From UBA2266 sp964406945 (GTDB taxonomy: Bacteria > Planctomycetota > Phycisphaerae > Sedimentisphaerales > Anaerobacaceae), in the NCBI GenBank assembly GCA_964406945.1, contig CAYOTO010000013.1:17829-81828 (forward strand): DNA of 64,000 bases, read 5' to 3'. The stretch's first letter is position 1; each line of letters opens with the position of its first letter. Positions 42,438-51,361 of this stretch are shown piece by piece. The notes beneath the pieces were generated by a model that worked only from the letters and a program-made list of their open reading frames with translations, ran no database searches and was not told where the DNA came from. The position numbers and the translations under genes were made by a program.

Positions 42438-43268
42438 ATGGTAGAAAAATTCGGGATAGGAAATGTGACGGTTGGACTGAACGAGTCGTTGTTTGTCATG
42501 GCCGGGCCATGTGTGATCGAAAGCCGAGACATCTGTATGAATATTGCGGCCATACTCAAAGCCGTTGCTGAAAACACCGGCGTTGGCATTATCTTCAAAG
42601 CCAGTTTCGACAAGGCGAATCGAAGCAGTATCGACAGTTACAGAGGCCCCGGGCTCGACGAAGGTCTTTCTATCCTTGACGCCGTCAGGGCCGAAACCGG
42701 CCTTGCCGTGATGACCGACGTGCACGAGCCATCCCAGGCCGCTCCCGTGGCACAGGTGGTGGATTGCCTGCAGGTCCCGGCTTTTCTGTGCAGACAGACC
42801 GACCTTCTCGTGGCTTGCGCCGGCACAAGCAAGCCGGTTAATATCAAAAAGGGCCAGTTTCTTTCGCCGGAAGAAATGACAAACGTCGTGCAAAAGGTTC
42901 GTGCTTCCGGCAATGACCGGATCATGCTTACCGAACGCGGAACTTTTTTCGGCTACAACCGCCTGGTTAACGACATGACGGCCATCCGGCGGATGAAAGC
43001 CTTGGGATGTCCCGTTATATTTGATGCGACCCACAGCACCCAGCAGCCCGGCGGTCTTGGAAACGCCAGTGCCGGCAACCGCGAGATGGCACCCGTACTG
43101 GCAAGAGCCGCCGTAGCCGCGGGCGCCGACGGATTGTTTCTCGAGGTACACACCAACCCGGAGAATGCAAAATCCGACGCCGCCTGCATTATGCCCATTG
43201 ATTGGGTGCAGGAGCTTCTTAAGACGTGTCTGGAAATCTCCAACGTCGTGAGGAAGCCCCATGGCTGA
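42438..43268 (+). CDS. kdsA: 3-deoxy-8-phosphooctulonate synthase (Kdo-8-P synthase)
   Basis: 276 residues from the ATG at 42438. Family motifs are intact: MAGPCVIESRD, IIFKASFDKANRSS, MTDVHEPSQA, PAFLCRQTDLL, NIKKGQFLSPEEM, TERGTFFGYNRLVNDM, FDATHSTQQPGG and FLEVHTNPENAKSD. The Cys in AGPCVIES marks the metal-dependent class, in contrast to the Asn of the E. coli type. The enzyme condenses arabinose-5-phosphate with phosphoenolpyruvate to give Kdo-8-phosphate for lipopolysaccharide, so the organism is expected to make an LPS-containing outer membrane. Its end overlaps the following radical SAM gene by 8 nt. Confidence 0.93.
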   Translation: MVEKFGIGNVTVGLNESLFVMAGPCVIESRDICMNIAAILKAVAENTGVGIIFKASFDKANRSSIDSYRGPGLDEGLSILDAVRAETGLAVMTDVHEPSQAAPVAQVVDCLQVPAFLCRQTDLLVACAGTSKPVNIKKGQFLSPEEMTNVVQKVRASGNDRIMLTERGTFFGYNRLVNDMTAIRRMKALGCPVIFDATHSTQQPGGLGNASAGNREMAPVLARAAVAAGADGLFLEVHTNPENAKSDAACIMPIDWVQELLKTCLEISNVVRKPHG

Positions 43269-44226
43269 GAAGTTCAAACATCTTTACGGCCCCGTCCCAT
43301 CCAGGCGTCTTGGTCTAAGCCTGGGGGTCGACATCATTCCGCCAAAAGCCTGTTCCCTCGACTGCGTTTACTGCCAGATAGGCAGAACGCCCGTCAAGAT
43401 CGCCCGACGTCACTGCCATCTGCCGCCCGAGGAGATACTGTCGGAAATCAAAAATGCCGTGGCAGGCGGACTGATTGCCGATTTCATCACTGTTACCGGC
43501 TCCGGCGAGCCAACGCTCCACAGCGAGTTGGGCTTTATCATCGATTCGATCAAAAACCTTACGGATATACCTGTCGCTCTGCTGACAAACGGTACTCTGC
43601 TTTCAGATCCCGAGGTTCGGTCGGACTGCGCAAAAGCCGATGTTGTCCTGCCGTCGCTCGATGCGGCCGATGAGGATACTTTCCAAAAGATCAACCGGCC
43701 CTGTGAGGGCATAACCGTCGAATCCGTCATCTCGGGCCTCGCTGCTTTCAGACAGCAGTGTTCCGGTCGCATATGGCTGGAAATCTTTTTAATCGAAGGC
43801 GTGAATACTTCTGACGAGCAGATTGGCGCCCTCGTGCGGGCTGTCGAGCGTATCCGGCCGGACAAAGTACATCTCAACACTGCAGTCAGGCCTACCGCCG
43901 AGCCCGGCATAAGGCTTGTTTCACAGCAGAAACTGCATCTTATAGCCGAACGCTTCGGCCCCAACTGCGAAGTCATCGCCGGGTTCGAACATCATCAACC
44001 GGACGTTCAGGGCGCGGTCTATACAGCCGATCATCTCGAAAACCTGGTTCAGAGCACCCTTTCAATGCTGGAAAGGCGGCCTTGTTCGATCGACGACATA
44101 GCCTCAGGACTCGACGTAAACGCCGAACAGGCCCGACAGGCAATCAAAACCCTCCTCAGCAGGGCTAAGGTGCGTTCAACCAATAAAGAGGGCGTGGAAT
44201 TCTACTACGCCCCGGGCTCTGACTGA
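43261..44226 (+). CDS. Radical SAM protein
   Basis: 321 residues, starting inside the last codons of kdsA (translational coupling). KACSLDCVYCQIGRTP contains the CxxxCxxC motif for the [4Fe-4S] cluster that splits S-adenosylmethionine. TVTGSGEPTLHSELG is the SAM-binding GxxEP-like motif (here GSGEPTL), followed by VALLTNGTLL and VLPSLDAADEDTF. The C-terminal about 70 residues (LERRPCSIDDIASGLDVNAEQARQAI) look like a winged helix. The family (COG0731-related) is widespread in anaerobes with no fixed role. Its substrate is unknown. Confidence 0.85.
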   Translation: MAEKFKHLYGPVPSRRLGLSLGVDIIPPKACSLDCVYCQIGRTPVKIARRHCHLPPEEILSEIKNAVAGGLIADFITVTGSGEPTLHSELGFIIDSIKNLTDIPVALLTNGTLLSDPEVRSDCAKADVVLPSLDAADEDTFQKINRPCEGITVESVISGLAAFRQQCSGRIWLEIFLIEGVNTSDEQIGALVRAVERIRPDKVHLNTAVRPTAEPGIRLVSQQKLHLIAERFGPNCEVIAGFEHHQPDVQGAVYTADHLENLVQSTLSMLERRPCSIDDIASGLDVNAEQARQAIKTLLSRAKVRSTNKEGVEFYYAPGSD

Positions 44227-44458
44227 CAATTCTAAGCCGATTTACCCAAAATCGCATAATATCCGTAAAGACGGGCGTCACATTGGCCGATAAAAAGTCT
44301 GTGATGTTTGCGTCCGTAAACATTGGTGGTTTTGTTTTCTTAATTTCATAATTTCGAACTCAAGTCAGGTTCTCTCGGGCCGATAATAAGCCTGATGCCG
44401 CAGCGTTCGACGTCGAGCTTCACACCTGAGAGTGTTCGATGCAAAGGTATTCTGGTCT

Positions 44459-44701
44459 ATGAACAACAGCAAGCGACAACTGGTCCTGAACAAAGGAGCT
44501 GAGAAGTACATTTTCCGTTACGACCAGAGCCGCGAGGATGAGTTGCTCGACGCACTTATCGACCAGGCCAAAAACTCTCGCACAAGTTTCGATTGGTTCG
44601 ATGCCGCCGTGCTGAGTTTCAAGCTCGCACAGTCCCTGATCGGGCAGGCTGACGAGCTGCTGCAGGAAAACAGAGACACACAGATACAGATGAATTGGTA
44701 G
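44459..44701 (+). CDS. Small conserved-looking protein of unknown function
   Basis: 80 residues from the ATG at 44459, with AAAGG about 14 nt upstream. It begins MNNSKRQLVLNKGAEKYIF and continues with an amphipathic helical stretch (REDELLDALIDQAKNS, FDWFDAAVLSFKLAQSLI). No known domain, signal peptide or membrane segment is seen. It lies upstream of the Xer recombinase on the same strand (88-nt gap). The balanced composition and its ribosome binding site suggest a real gene. The 230-nt gap before it is AT-rich with nothing I can name. Confidence 0.6.
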   Translation: MNNSKRQLVLNKGAEKYIFRYDQSREDELLDALIDQAKNSRTSFDWFDAAVLSFKLAQSLIGQADELLQENRDTQIQMNW

Positions 44702-44789
44702 GCGCCCGGGCGCGGACTCGGATCTCCGCAATCGTTGTGCCGCCTTTTATCATTACAGGTACAGGTCCAGAAGTAGAGGTACATTAGCT

Positions 44790-45842
44790 ATGGAAGAAAG
44801 TGCGATTATTCAAGATTTTTTGGGTTACCTGAAATTCGAAAAGCGGTTCTCCGAACATACCGCCAAATGCTACGGCGCGGATCTGGTTCAGTTCGGCGAT
44901 TTTCTCACCGCTCCCGGGCGTGGCTCCGACCCAGGTCATGACGAAATGCCGGTACATTCATATTCAGAAGGACCGCTCGCAACGGCGGTGCAGCCGCAGA
45001 CCGAGCAATCCGTCGACAGCCGGCTGATCGGCGCCGACTCATCGGCCGTACGCGGTTACATGGCTTCGCTGAACGATAAGGAATACTCCAAGGCCACTAT
45101 CGCACGCAAGCTTGCGACACTCAGAAGCTTCTACAAGTTTCTCATCAAGAGAGGGCGTGTCGCAGCCAGTCCGGTGATCGGTGTAAGAACACCCAAGCAG
45201 GACAAGAAGCTGCCGCGTTTCCTGGAGTACGAAGAGGTTAAAAGGCTGCTCGAAACACCGCCCGCGGACACCTGGCTGGGCGCCAGAGACAGGGCGATTC
45301 TGGAAACCCTCTACAGCACGGGTATCCGGGTCAGCGAACTGGTCGCCCTGAATATGGACGACATAGACTTCCTCGGCGAGGTCGTACACATAAGAGGAAA
45401 AGGAAAGAAAGAACGCATAGCCCCCATCAGTTCTTCCGCTCTACAGGTCATCCAGCACTATATGGAGTTCAGAAACAGACGGGCTCAGAACAATCCGAAC
45501 TTCGATCCCAAGGTGCTGTTCGTCAACAAGCACGGCAAGCGGCTCAGCACCAGAAGCGTCCGGCGAAAAATGGACAAGTACCTGAAAATGGCCGGCCTGG
45601 ATCCGAACATCAGCCCGCACACACTGCGGCACAGCTTCGCTACGCACATGCTTAACAACGGAGCCGACCTCAGAAGTGTCCAGGAACTGCTCGGCCATCA
45701 GTCGCTGTCGACAACGCAGGTTTACACCCATCTGACGACGAACAGGCTGAAAGAAGTTTACGAAAACGCCCATCCCAGAGAGGAACATCCAGAACAAAGA
45801 CAGGAAAACCAGCCCGAAGACCATGACCATTTCAGATACTGA
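44790..45842 (+). CDS. Tyrosine recombinase XerC/XerD-like
   Basis: 350 residues. The N-terminal SAM-like core-binding domain (FLGYLKFEKRFSEHTAKCYGADL, then YSKATIARKLATLRSFYKFL) is interrupted by a hydrophilic insertion of about 45 residues (about 45-90, GRGSDPGHDEMPVHSYSEG and on). The catalytic domain is complete: YSTGIRVSELVAL (Arg), GKGKKERIAPI (Lys), HTLRHSFATHML (His-x-x-Arg), LGHQSLSTTQVYTHL (His and the nucleophilic Tyr). XerC/D resolve chromosome dimers at dif with FtsK. The C-terminal tail is Glu/His/Gln-rich and extends beyond the typical about 300 residues. A terminator follows 28 nt later. Confidence 0.88.
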   Translation: MEESAIIQDFLGYLKFEKRFSEHTAKCYGADLVQFGDFLTAPGRGSDPGHDEMPVHSYSEGPLATAVQPQTEQSVDSRLIGADSSAVRGYMASLNDKEYSKATIARKLATLRSFYKFLIKRGRVAASPVIGVRTPKQDKKLPRFLEYEEVKRLLETPPADTWLGARDRAILETLYSTGIRVSELVALNMDDIDFLGEVVHIRGKGKKERIAPISSSALQVIQHYMEFRNRRAQNNPNFDPKVLFVNKHGKRLSTRSVRRKMDKYLKMAGLDPNISPHTLRHSFATHMLNNGADLRSVQELLGHQSLSTTQVYTHLTTNRLKEVYENAHPREEHPEQRQENQPEDHDHFRY

Positions 45843-45869
45843 GATTTCGGGTAATACGGCAGACCACAG

Positions 45870-45895
45870 GGCCGCTCACTCGAGCGGCCTTTTTT
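45870..45895 (+). terminator. Intrinsic terminator of the xer gene
   Basis: GGCCGCTC, loop ACTC, GAGCGGCC, then TTTTTT: an 8-bp GC-rich stem followed by a T-run, 28 nt after the xer stop. It ends the plus-strand run before the convergent gene on the minus strand. Confidence 0.85.
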
Positions 45896-45897
45896 AA

Positions 45898-47877
45898 TTA
45901 GTCCGTTCGCTGCTTTATATCTTCCTTGTAACGATCGCCTATGTATTCGGGAACCAGCGACTTGATCGTCGCGACGATGCTCTCGTGATCCTGCTGCGGC
46001 GCGAGATTTATAAGTTTGTCGATCCCGCCCCTGAGAATCTCGCGGTCAATTGGCTTTTTCTGCCAGATGCTGATCTTGGGGTGCCGCGTCTGCTGCATAT
46101 CCTCGCCCTTGATCGACAGTTCCTCGAAGAGTTTTTCGCCGGGTCGCAGATTCGTAAATACTATTTCGATGTCCTCGCCCGGTCGGAAGCCGCTCAACGT
46201 AATCAGTTCTCTTGCGAGGTCGACGATCTTAACGGGATCGCCCATATCCAGCACGAAAATCTCCCCGCCGTTTCCCATTGATGCGGCTTGAAGGACCAAT
46301 TGGCTTGCCTCGGGAATGGTCATGAAGTATCGCTTCATTTCCGGATGAGTCACGGTAACGGGCCCGCCCTCCGCGATCTGCTTCTTGAAAATCGGAACAA
46401 CCGAGCCGTTCGACCCCAGAACATTTCCGAACCGAACTGTGACGTACTGCGTTTTACTCGTCCTGCTCAGATCCTGGATATACAGTTCAGCAATCCGCTT
46501 GGACGAGCCCATTATGCTCGTGGGATTCACGGCTTTGTCCGTGCTGATCATGACGAAATTAGTCGCGCCGAATTTGTGCGACGCATCGGCCATAATCTTG
46601 GTTCCCATCACATTGTTCTTGATAGCCTCGCCGCAGTTAAGTTCCATCAGAGGAACGTGCTTGTGAGCCGCGGCGTGGACCACGACCTCCGGCCTTTTGC
46701 TTTCGAATATCTGCTCGACGCGGATCCGGTCCGTAATATCGCAGATTATTGCCTCCATGTTGACCCCGGGATTGCCGCGCCGCAGTTCCCGCTCTATCTC
46801 GAAAAGCGGATTTTCGGCCTGCTCCACAAGCAGCAGAAGCTTCGGTCCGAACCGGCAGATCTGGCGGCACATCTCAGAACCAATCGAGCCGCCCGAGCCT
46901 GTAACGAGGATTACCTTGTTCTTCAAAAAGCCCTTCACAGACGCTTCGTCCAGTTGCACCACCTCGCGACCGAGAAGGTCGTTTATATCGACGTCTCTGA
47001 TCTGCGAGACCCGCAGCTTGCCGGAGGCGATATCGGTGATTGAAGGAACCGTCCTGAACCGGATATTCGTACCTTCGTCGAATACCTGGATTACCCGGCG
47101 CCGCTGTTGATGGCCGGCCGAAGGCATCGCGATAGCGATCTCTTCGATACCTTTTGATTCGCATATCGCGGGCAAATCTTCGACTCTGCCCAGCACCGGC
47201 AGCCCGTGAATGAGCGTACCTTGTTTGGCCGGATCGTCGTCGATAAAACCTACCACCTCGTATTCGGCGACTCCCATGCGGTGGATTTCACGAAGCAGCG
47301 CCTCGCCCGCATTTCCGGCGCCGACGATCAGCAGTTTGCGAAGCCTCCCGCTCTCGGACCGCCTGAACTCTTCATGGTACAACCGCACGATTATTCGCAG
47401 CCCGGCCAGCAGCAGCACCGTCGCGAACATGTCGAGCATAAAGACGCCCTGGGCTGTTCCCGCTATGCCCTCGAAAGTCCGTCGCACCGCCCCGACGTTG
47501 AGCACCACCGTAAACCATAGCACAACTATGATAACCGTGCTGACCAGCGAAGCTCGCAGTATACCCAGCAGATCCGAGACCCCGACGTACCGCCACCATC
47601 CGCGATACTGCTTGAAGATCGCGAAAACGATGACCTTGATCGGTACGAAGAACGCCAGCAATTGCGGATACTGACCCACCAGCCAGTCCCGCCGAAACTG
47701 CATGTTGCTGGTAAGAAGAAACGACAGCAGCAGTGAGGTCGCAAACACCACGAGATGCGCTACTATTATCATAGGGCGGCGAAAACGCAGGTACGACGAG
47801 GCGGGTACCTCCGGTACTCCTGTTTCCGTAGTGCCGCTGCCTTGCTGTGCAGAAAGTTTGGTGTTCGGATCAGACAT
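45898..47877 (-). CDS. Nucleoside-diphosphate-sugar epimerase/dehydratase (CapD/FlaA1/WbpM family), membrane-bound
   Basis: 659 residues from the ATG at 47877 (MSDPNTKLSAQ). Four membrane helices lie in the N-terminal about 150 residues (MIIVAHLVVFATSLLLSFLL, LLAFFVPIKVIVFAIF). A first Rossmann-like CoA-binding domain follows (KLLIVGAGNAGEALLREIHR). Then the short-chain dehydrogenase domain: VILVTGSGGSIGSEMCRQI for NAD binding, HAAAHKHVPLMELN, FVMISTDKAVNPTSIMGSSKR with the catalytic Ser/Thr-Lys region, and VRFGNVLGSNGSVVP. Such enzymes make 4-keto-6-deoxy UDP-sugars for surface polysaccharides and glycoproteins. It is the full-length type with the membrane part. Confidence 0.9.
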   Translation of the reverse strand: MSDPNTKLSAQQGSGTTETGVPEVPASSYLRFRRPMIIVAHLVVFATSLLLSFLLTSNMQFRRDWLVGQYPQLLAFFVPIKVIVFAIFKQYRGWWRYVGVSDLLGILRASLVSTVIIVVLWFTVVLNVGAVRRTFEGIAGTAQGVFMLDMFATVLLLAGLRIIVRLYHEEFRRSESGRLRKLLIVGAGNAGEALLREIHRMGVAEYEVVGFIDDDPAKQGTLIHGLPVLGRVEDLPAICESKGIEEIAIAMPSAGHQQRRRVIQVFDEGTNIRFRTVPSITDIASGKLRVSQIRDVDINDLLGREVVQLDEASVKGFLKNKVILVTGSGGSIGSEMCRQICRFGPKLLLLVEQAENPLFEIERELRRGNPGVNMEAIICDITDRIRVEQIFESKRPEVVVHAAAHKHVPLMELNCGEAIKNNVMGTKIMADASHKFGATNFVMISTDKAVNPTSIMGSSKRIAELYIQDLSRTSKTQYVTVRFGNVLGSNGSVVPIFKKQIAEGGPVTVTHPEMKRYFMTIPEASQLVLQAASMGNGGEIFVLDMGDPVKIVDLARELITLSGFRPGEDIEIVFTNLRPGEKLFEELSIKGEDMQQTRHPKISIWQKKPIDREILRGGIDKLINLAPQQDHESIVATIKSLVPEYIGDRYKEDIKQRTD

Positions 47878-48059
47878 ATCGAATCTGTGAAAAGAGGTTG
47901 GCAATAAGCTGCTCGGCCATATCAATCATAGCTGCAAACGGCCGCAATGTCAACAAATCACCGCCCTCGAAGGTTGCTCGGACGTGCCGTATTAAAACAG
48001 GCGTCGTTACATTCGGCGCAATCCCTCCAGACCCGCTGTACGCCCGCTGTGCCGGCTTT

Positions 48060-49379
48060 TTAGGATTTGTCGCCTGCTTTAGCATTCTCGGACGTTTCAC
48101 CCGTATCGGAGTCCCAGTCGAACAACTCGGAGCCGGGTTCATCGCCCGGGGTGTAGATGTCTTCTATTGCCGTTCGGTCGGTATGTTTCCGCAATATGGC
48201 GTAAATAATCGTCTGAGAAGTGAAAAAGAAGCTTATCACGTACGCGGCGACCAGTCCGGAAACAACCAGCACCCATATTTGAATTGCGATGGTTCCGACC
48301 GTCTCGGACCAGGTCAAAGAAGTAATACCCCGCCCGCCCATCAGATTCATATAACCCGGCGCCGGCCAGATAGCCTCCAGTTTGCTTGCTTGTCCACTGC
48401 TGCTGTCGGCCCATATGCCCACTTCAAGGAAGAATCGGGTTGCCGTCAGGAGTATGAGTGCGAACAGCCGCACAAAAAGATAGCATATACCTCCGTAAAG
48501 GGCCGCCAGAAGGGTGTAAAAGCCCATTCGCCACGGTCTGCCGTAGATGTAGCTGAACGACCTGCTTATAGAGTCGAAGCAGTCCGAGCCGTCGTAGGCC
48601 ACCGCGGGAAACATCAATCCGAAGCCGGCGACCAGGCCGATGACAACCACCGTGATCAGCACTCCGATACCCAGCGATACCGCCGTCCCGACTCCCACAA
48701 TCATCTCACCTGCATAAGGAATGTTCCCGAGCAGGCCGAAAATCGCTATAAATCCACCCAATACAAGCATAATGCCCATCGGCGCCAGGGGTGCCGCGAG
48801 GTAACTGCTGAATTTGCGCAGTGAATACCGGTAACAGTCGCGCAGACTCGGCTTTTCGTGCAGAGCGAATTGCAAAGCCGCTATGCGGCAGATTGTGCCT
48901 CCGGCCACCGCCATGGATGCCAGAGTCACCCCGAACAGGATTATGGCATGTGTCGGATGATAGTTGAAAGCCCACACAATCGACGCCGCCATATCGCGGA
49001 TGCAGTACAAAACCTTTCCCACATCCAGAGACAGAACACCCACCAGGCCCCGGTGAAATCTGTCACAGCCGGTCGCCCACAGTACGGTTACCAGTCCTGT
49101 AGTGGCTTCGGTCCTGCTGCGAAACCCCTCGACGTCGGTTTTGTCCACCGTAGGGTCTGTAAGATAGACTTCCAATTCGGTTTGAACGAGGCCTCGTCCG
49201 TCGCGCGTTACTGCGACGTCGCCCGTGTAGTTCATGACCCACCCGAGACCTGCTATGACGGCAAGCCCGGCCAGCGCCATCATCAACTTCCCGGGCTGAA
49301 TAGCCATTCGAAAAGATTTGAAGATTCGCGGAAAAAGCAACTCGTTGAATAAGTTCGGATACGTATGCTCGCCAGCCAT
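48060..49379 (-). CDS. Multi-pass membrane protein of unknown function
   Basis: 439 residues with about six to seven predicted membrane helices (about 33-52, 140-165, 205-232, 233-262, 295-325 and 375-405). A large soluble loop (about 55-120) follows the first helix. Segments such as SFSYIYGRPWRMGFYTLLAA and GRGITSLTW recur in planctomycete membrane proteins that I cannot link to a function. The C-terminus is acidic and hydrophilic (GDEPGSELFDWDSDTGETSE). It is upstream of the CapD-like gene on the same strand with a 182-nt gap, so it may be a separate transcript. Confidence 0.7.
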   Translation of the reverse strand: MAGEHTYPNLFNELLFPRIFKSFRMAIQPGKLMMALAGLAVIAGLGWVMNYTGDVAVTRDGRGLVQTELEVYLTDPTVDKTDVEGFRSRTEATTGLVTVLWATGCDRFHRGLVGVLSLDVGKVLYCIRDMAASIVWAFNYHPTHAIILFGVTLASMAVAGGTICRIAALQFALHEKPSLRDCYRYSLRKFSSYLAAPLAPMGIMLVLGGFIAIFGLLGNIPYAGEMIVGVGTAVSLGIGVLITVVVIGLVAGFGLMFPAVAYDGSDCFDSISRSFSYIYGRPWRMGFYTLLAALYGGICYLFVRLFALILLTATRFFLEVGIWADSSSGQASKLEAIWPAPGYMNLMGGRGITSLTWSETVGTIAIQIWVLVVSGLVAAYVISFFFTSQTIIYAILRKHTDRTAIEDIYTPGDEPGSELFDWDSDTGETSENAKAGDKS

Positions 49380-49515
49380 CTCGAATCCTTTCTCAGGTTA
49401 CAAGAACTAAAAGGTCAGGCCGTAAAGAATATAGCCGTTTCCCCGGCTTATTCAACAGATTTTGAGACATTTTGTGAGTTTACGGCCCCCCCCGGCGCAG
49501 AATAAATGACCCTTT

Positions 49516-49704
49516 TTAGAACTCATCTTCGTCGAATCCGCCCGCTTGGTCCTCGCCCGAAACACGATACTCGGCGTCGAGCCACGCCCCAAGGTCGATA
49601 AGTTTACACCTCTCCGAGCAGAACGGAAAAAAACGCTCCTTCTTCGCCCCGGACTTTTCCGGCGGCTTAACAACCTTCTTGCACACCGGGCACTTGAAAG
49701 TCAT
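49516..49704 (-). CDS. yacG: DNA gyrase inhibitor YacG-like zinc protein
   Basis: 62 residues: MTFKCPVCKKVVKPP, then FFPFCSERCKLIDLGAWL and an acidic tail. The C-x2-C ... C-x3-C zinc ribbon and the CSxRCKxIDLGxWL motif are those of YacG, a small protein that binds GyrB and inhibits gyrase in E. coli. It begins 10 nt after the stop of the DksA-like gene, so the two are probably co-transcribed. The usual neighbour coaE is not present here. Confidence 0.87.
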   Translation of the reverse strand: MTFKCPVCKKVVKPPEKSGAKKERFFPFCSERCKLIDLGAWLDAEYRVSGEDQAGGFDEDEF

Positions 49705-49714
49705 GAATACCCCG

Positions 49715-50317
49715 TTAAACCTCCTCCTCGAAAGCAGGAACTTTACCTTCCTCTATCAATCTCGCGTATTCCACGCAATACCTCGCCCACGGCTTGGCTT
49801 CCAGCCTTGCCCGGCGGATTGGCTTGCCTGTTCCCTGGCACAAACCGAAGGTGCCTTCCTCTACTCGTCCAAGAGCAGCGTCGATTTCGTACAGCAGCTT
49901 TCGCTCACTATCCATCAGCCCGAGGGCGAATTCCTGTTCGAAATTGTCAGTGCCCAGATCGGCCATATGGATTGGCATACAGGACAGATCACCCGCCGCA
50001 TCCAGCCGCGACTGCCGCAGCGCCTCGTTCTCCATCTCAAGGACGTTCATCAACAGTTCCCGACGTTTAAGCAACAGCGCCTCTCGGAAATACTCCAGAT
50101 CCGCATCCGTAAGACCTGCTTCTTTCTCGGAGACCGTTTTCTTCTTACGTTTCTTCTTTTTTGCGGTCTTCTTGGCGGTTTTTTTCTTCGCAGCTTTCTT
50201 CTTAACCGCCTTTTTGGCCTTCTTCTTCACCGTCTTCTTCTTCACCGTCTTCTTTTTAGACGTTTTCTTTTTCGCCGAAGCACTCTTCTTTGCTGCTTTC
50301 TTGCGTTTCTGTGCCAC
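49715..50317 (-). CDS. DksA/TraR-like regulator with lysine-rich histone-like N-terminus
   Basis: 200 residues. The first about 62 residues are almost all Lys/Ala/Thr (KKKTVKKKTVKKK, KKAAKKKTAKK), resembling the tails of histone H1-like bacterial proteins. From about 66 a DksA/TraR coiled coil follows (LTDADLEYFREALLLKRREL, LGTDNFEQEFALGLM). The zinc-finger region GLCQGTGKPIRRARLEAKPWARYCVEY keeps only one Cys of each pair (CQGT and CVEY instead of CxxC), so zinc binding may be lost. DksA proteins insert a coiled coil into the RNA polymerase secondary channel; the Lys tail could add DNA or RNA binding. It is followed by yacG. Confidence 0.85.
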   Translation of the reverse strand: MAQKRKKAAKKSASAKKKTSKKKTVKKKTVKKKAKKAVKKKAAKKKTAKKTAKKKKRKKKTVSEKEAGLTDADLEYFREALLLKRRELLMNVLEMENEALRQSRLDAAGDLSCMPIHMADLGTDNFEQEFALGLMDSERKLLYEIDAALGRVEEGTFGLCQGTGKPIRRARLEAKPWARYCVEYARLIEEGKVPAFEEEV

Positions 50318-50533
50318 TTCTGTAACCTTTCGCGCTAAGTACTCACTTCCATAGCATCTGGCAAAGCGGTCATTATACGCATAACAACGCCCGGCGTATA
50401 GTCTTTGTTCTGTCCAAAAAAGCGGATTTTCAACAAATTGCCGCCCGCTTGCGGCCCGGCTCCAGACGGTCTGCAGTGTCTGTCATAAGGCGTTAAAACC
50501 AAAGGGTTTACAGCCACAATCGCTAGAACCGAC

Positions 50534-51361
50534 CTACTCGATACAGCCCCGTTTTCGGCTCATTTGGCCCGATTCTTTAGCAAATTCACCCAGCGGCACA
50601 AAGTAGCGGCTCGGCCCGATCGCGTCCGAAAACACCCTCACTGAAAAGACTTCCTGCACTTTCTCAGCAGTCAAAACTTCCGTGGTCGCCCCGCAGACAT
50701 ACCTTGCGTCGGTGTTCAGCAGCAATACGTCGTCGCAGTACTGGCCGGCAAGGTTGATATCGTGCGTTACCGACACAATTGTCTTGCCCCGTTCCAACTG
50801 GGCTTTCTTGAGCAGATCGTAAATGCGGACCTGATGCCGCAGATCAAGGAAGCTGGTCGGCTCGTCCAGCAACAGTATGGGCGTCTGCTGGGCCAGAGCC
50901 CGGGCGATAAACACCCTCTGCCTTTCGCCGCCGCTGAGCTGATTCAGCCTCCTCTGTGCAAATCTGGTCGTATCCGTCGCCTCCAGAGCCTCAGCGACAA
51001 TCTCCCGATCCTCTCGGCTTTCAAATCCGGTCTGACCAAAGTGGACCGTCCGCGCCATCAATACCGTTTCATGCACCGTAAAACCGAATGGCGGCACAAA
51101 TTCCTGCCTGACGACGGCGATTTTGCCCGCAAGTTCCCCGGCGCCGTAACGGTCGACCGGTTTGCCATCCACGCTGATCAGGCCCCGGTCCGGCCGCAAC
51201 GAGCCGCAAAGCAGGTTCAAAAGGGTGCTCTTGCCCGCGCCGTTTGGCCCCGCAATGCCTAAGAAACCGCCCGCGTTGATGCGAAGGTTCAGACCCCGAA
51301 GGATCGTTTCGCCCCGGCTGTACGAGAAACTGACCTCATTGGCCCGTATTTCGCCGCTCAT
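50534..51361 (-). CDS. ABC transporter ATP-binding protein, BtuD/FecE type (cobalamin/siderophore uptake)
   Basis: 275 residues from the ATG at 51361, which overlaps the stop of the upstream permease gene (ATGA). Walker A is GIAGPNGAGKSTLLNLL, the signature is LSGGERQRVFIARAL, Walker B is ILLLDEPTSFLD, and the switch His lies in IVSVTHDINLAGQYCDDVLLL. This is the typical ATPase of type II importers for cobalamin, haem or ferric siderophores. It is the last gene of the mutL-binding protein-permease-ATPase run. The substrate is inferred from the neighbouring binding protein. Confidence 0.9.
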   Translation of the reverse strand: MSGEIRANEVSFSYSRGETILRGLNLRINAGGFLGIAGPNGAGKSTLLNLLCGSLRPDRGLISVDGKPVDRYGAGELAGKIAVVRQEFVPPFGFTVHETVLMARTVHFGQTGFESREDREIVAEALEATDTTRFAQRRLNQLSGGERQRVFIARALAQQTPILLLDEPTSFLDLRHQVRIYDLLKKAQLERGKTIVSVTHDINLAGQYCDDVLLLNTDARYVCGATTEVLTAEKVQEVFSVRVFSDAIGPSRYFVPLGEFAKESGQMSRKRGCIE

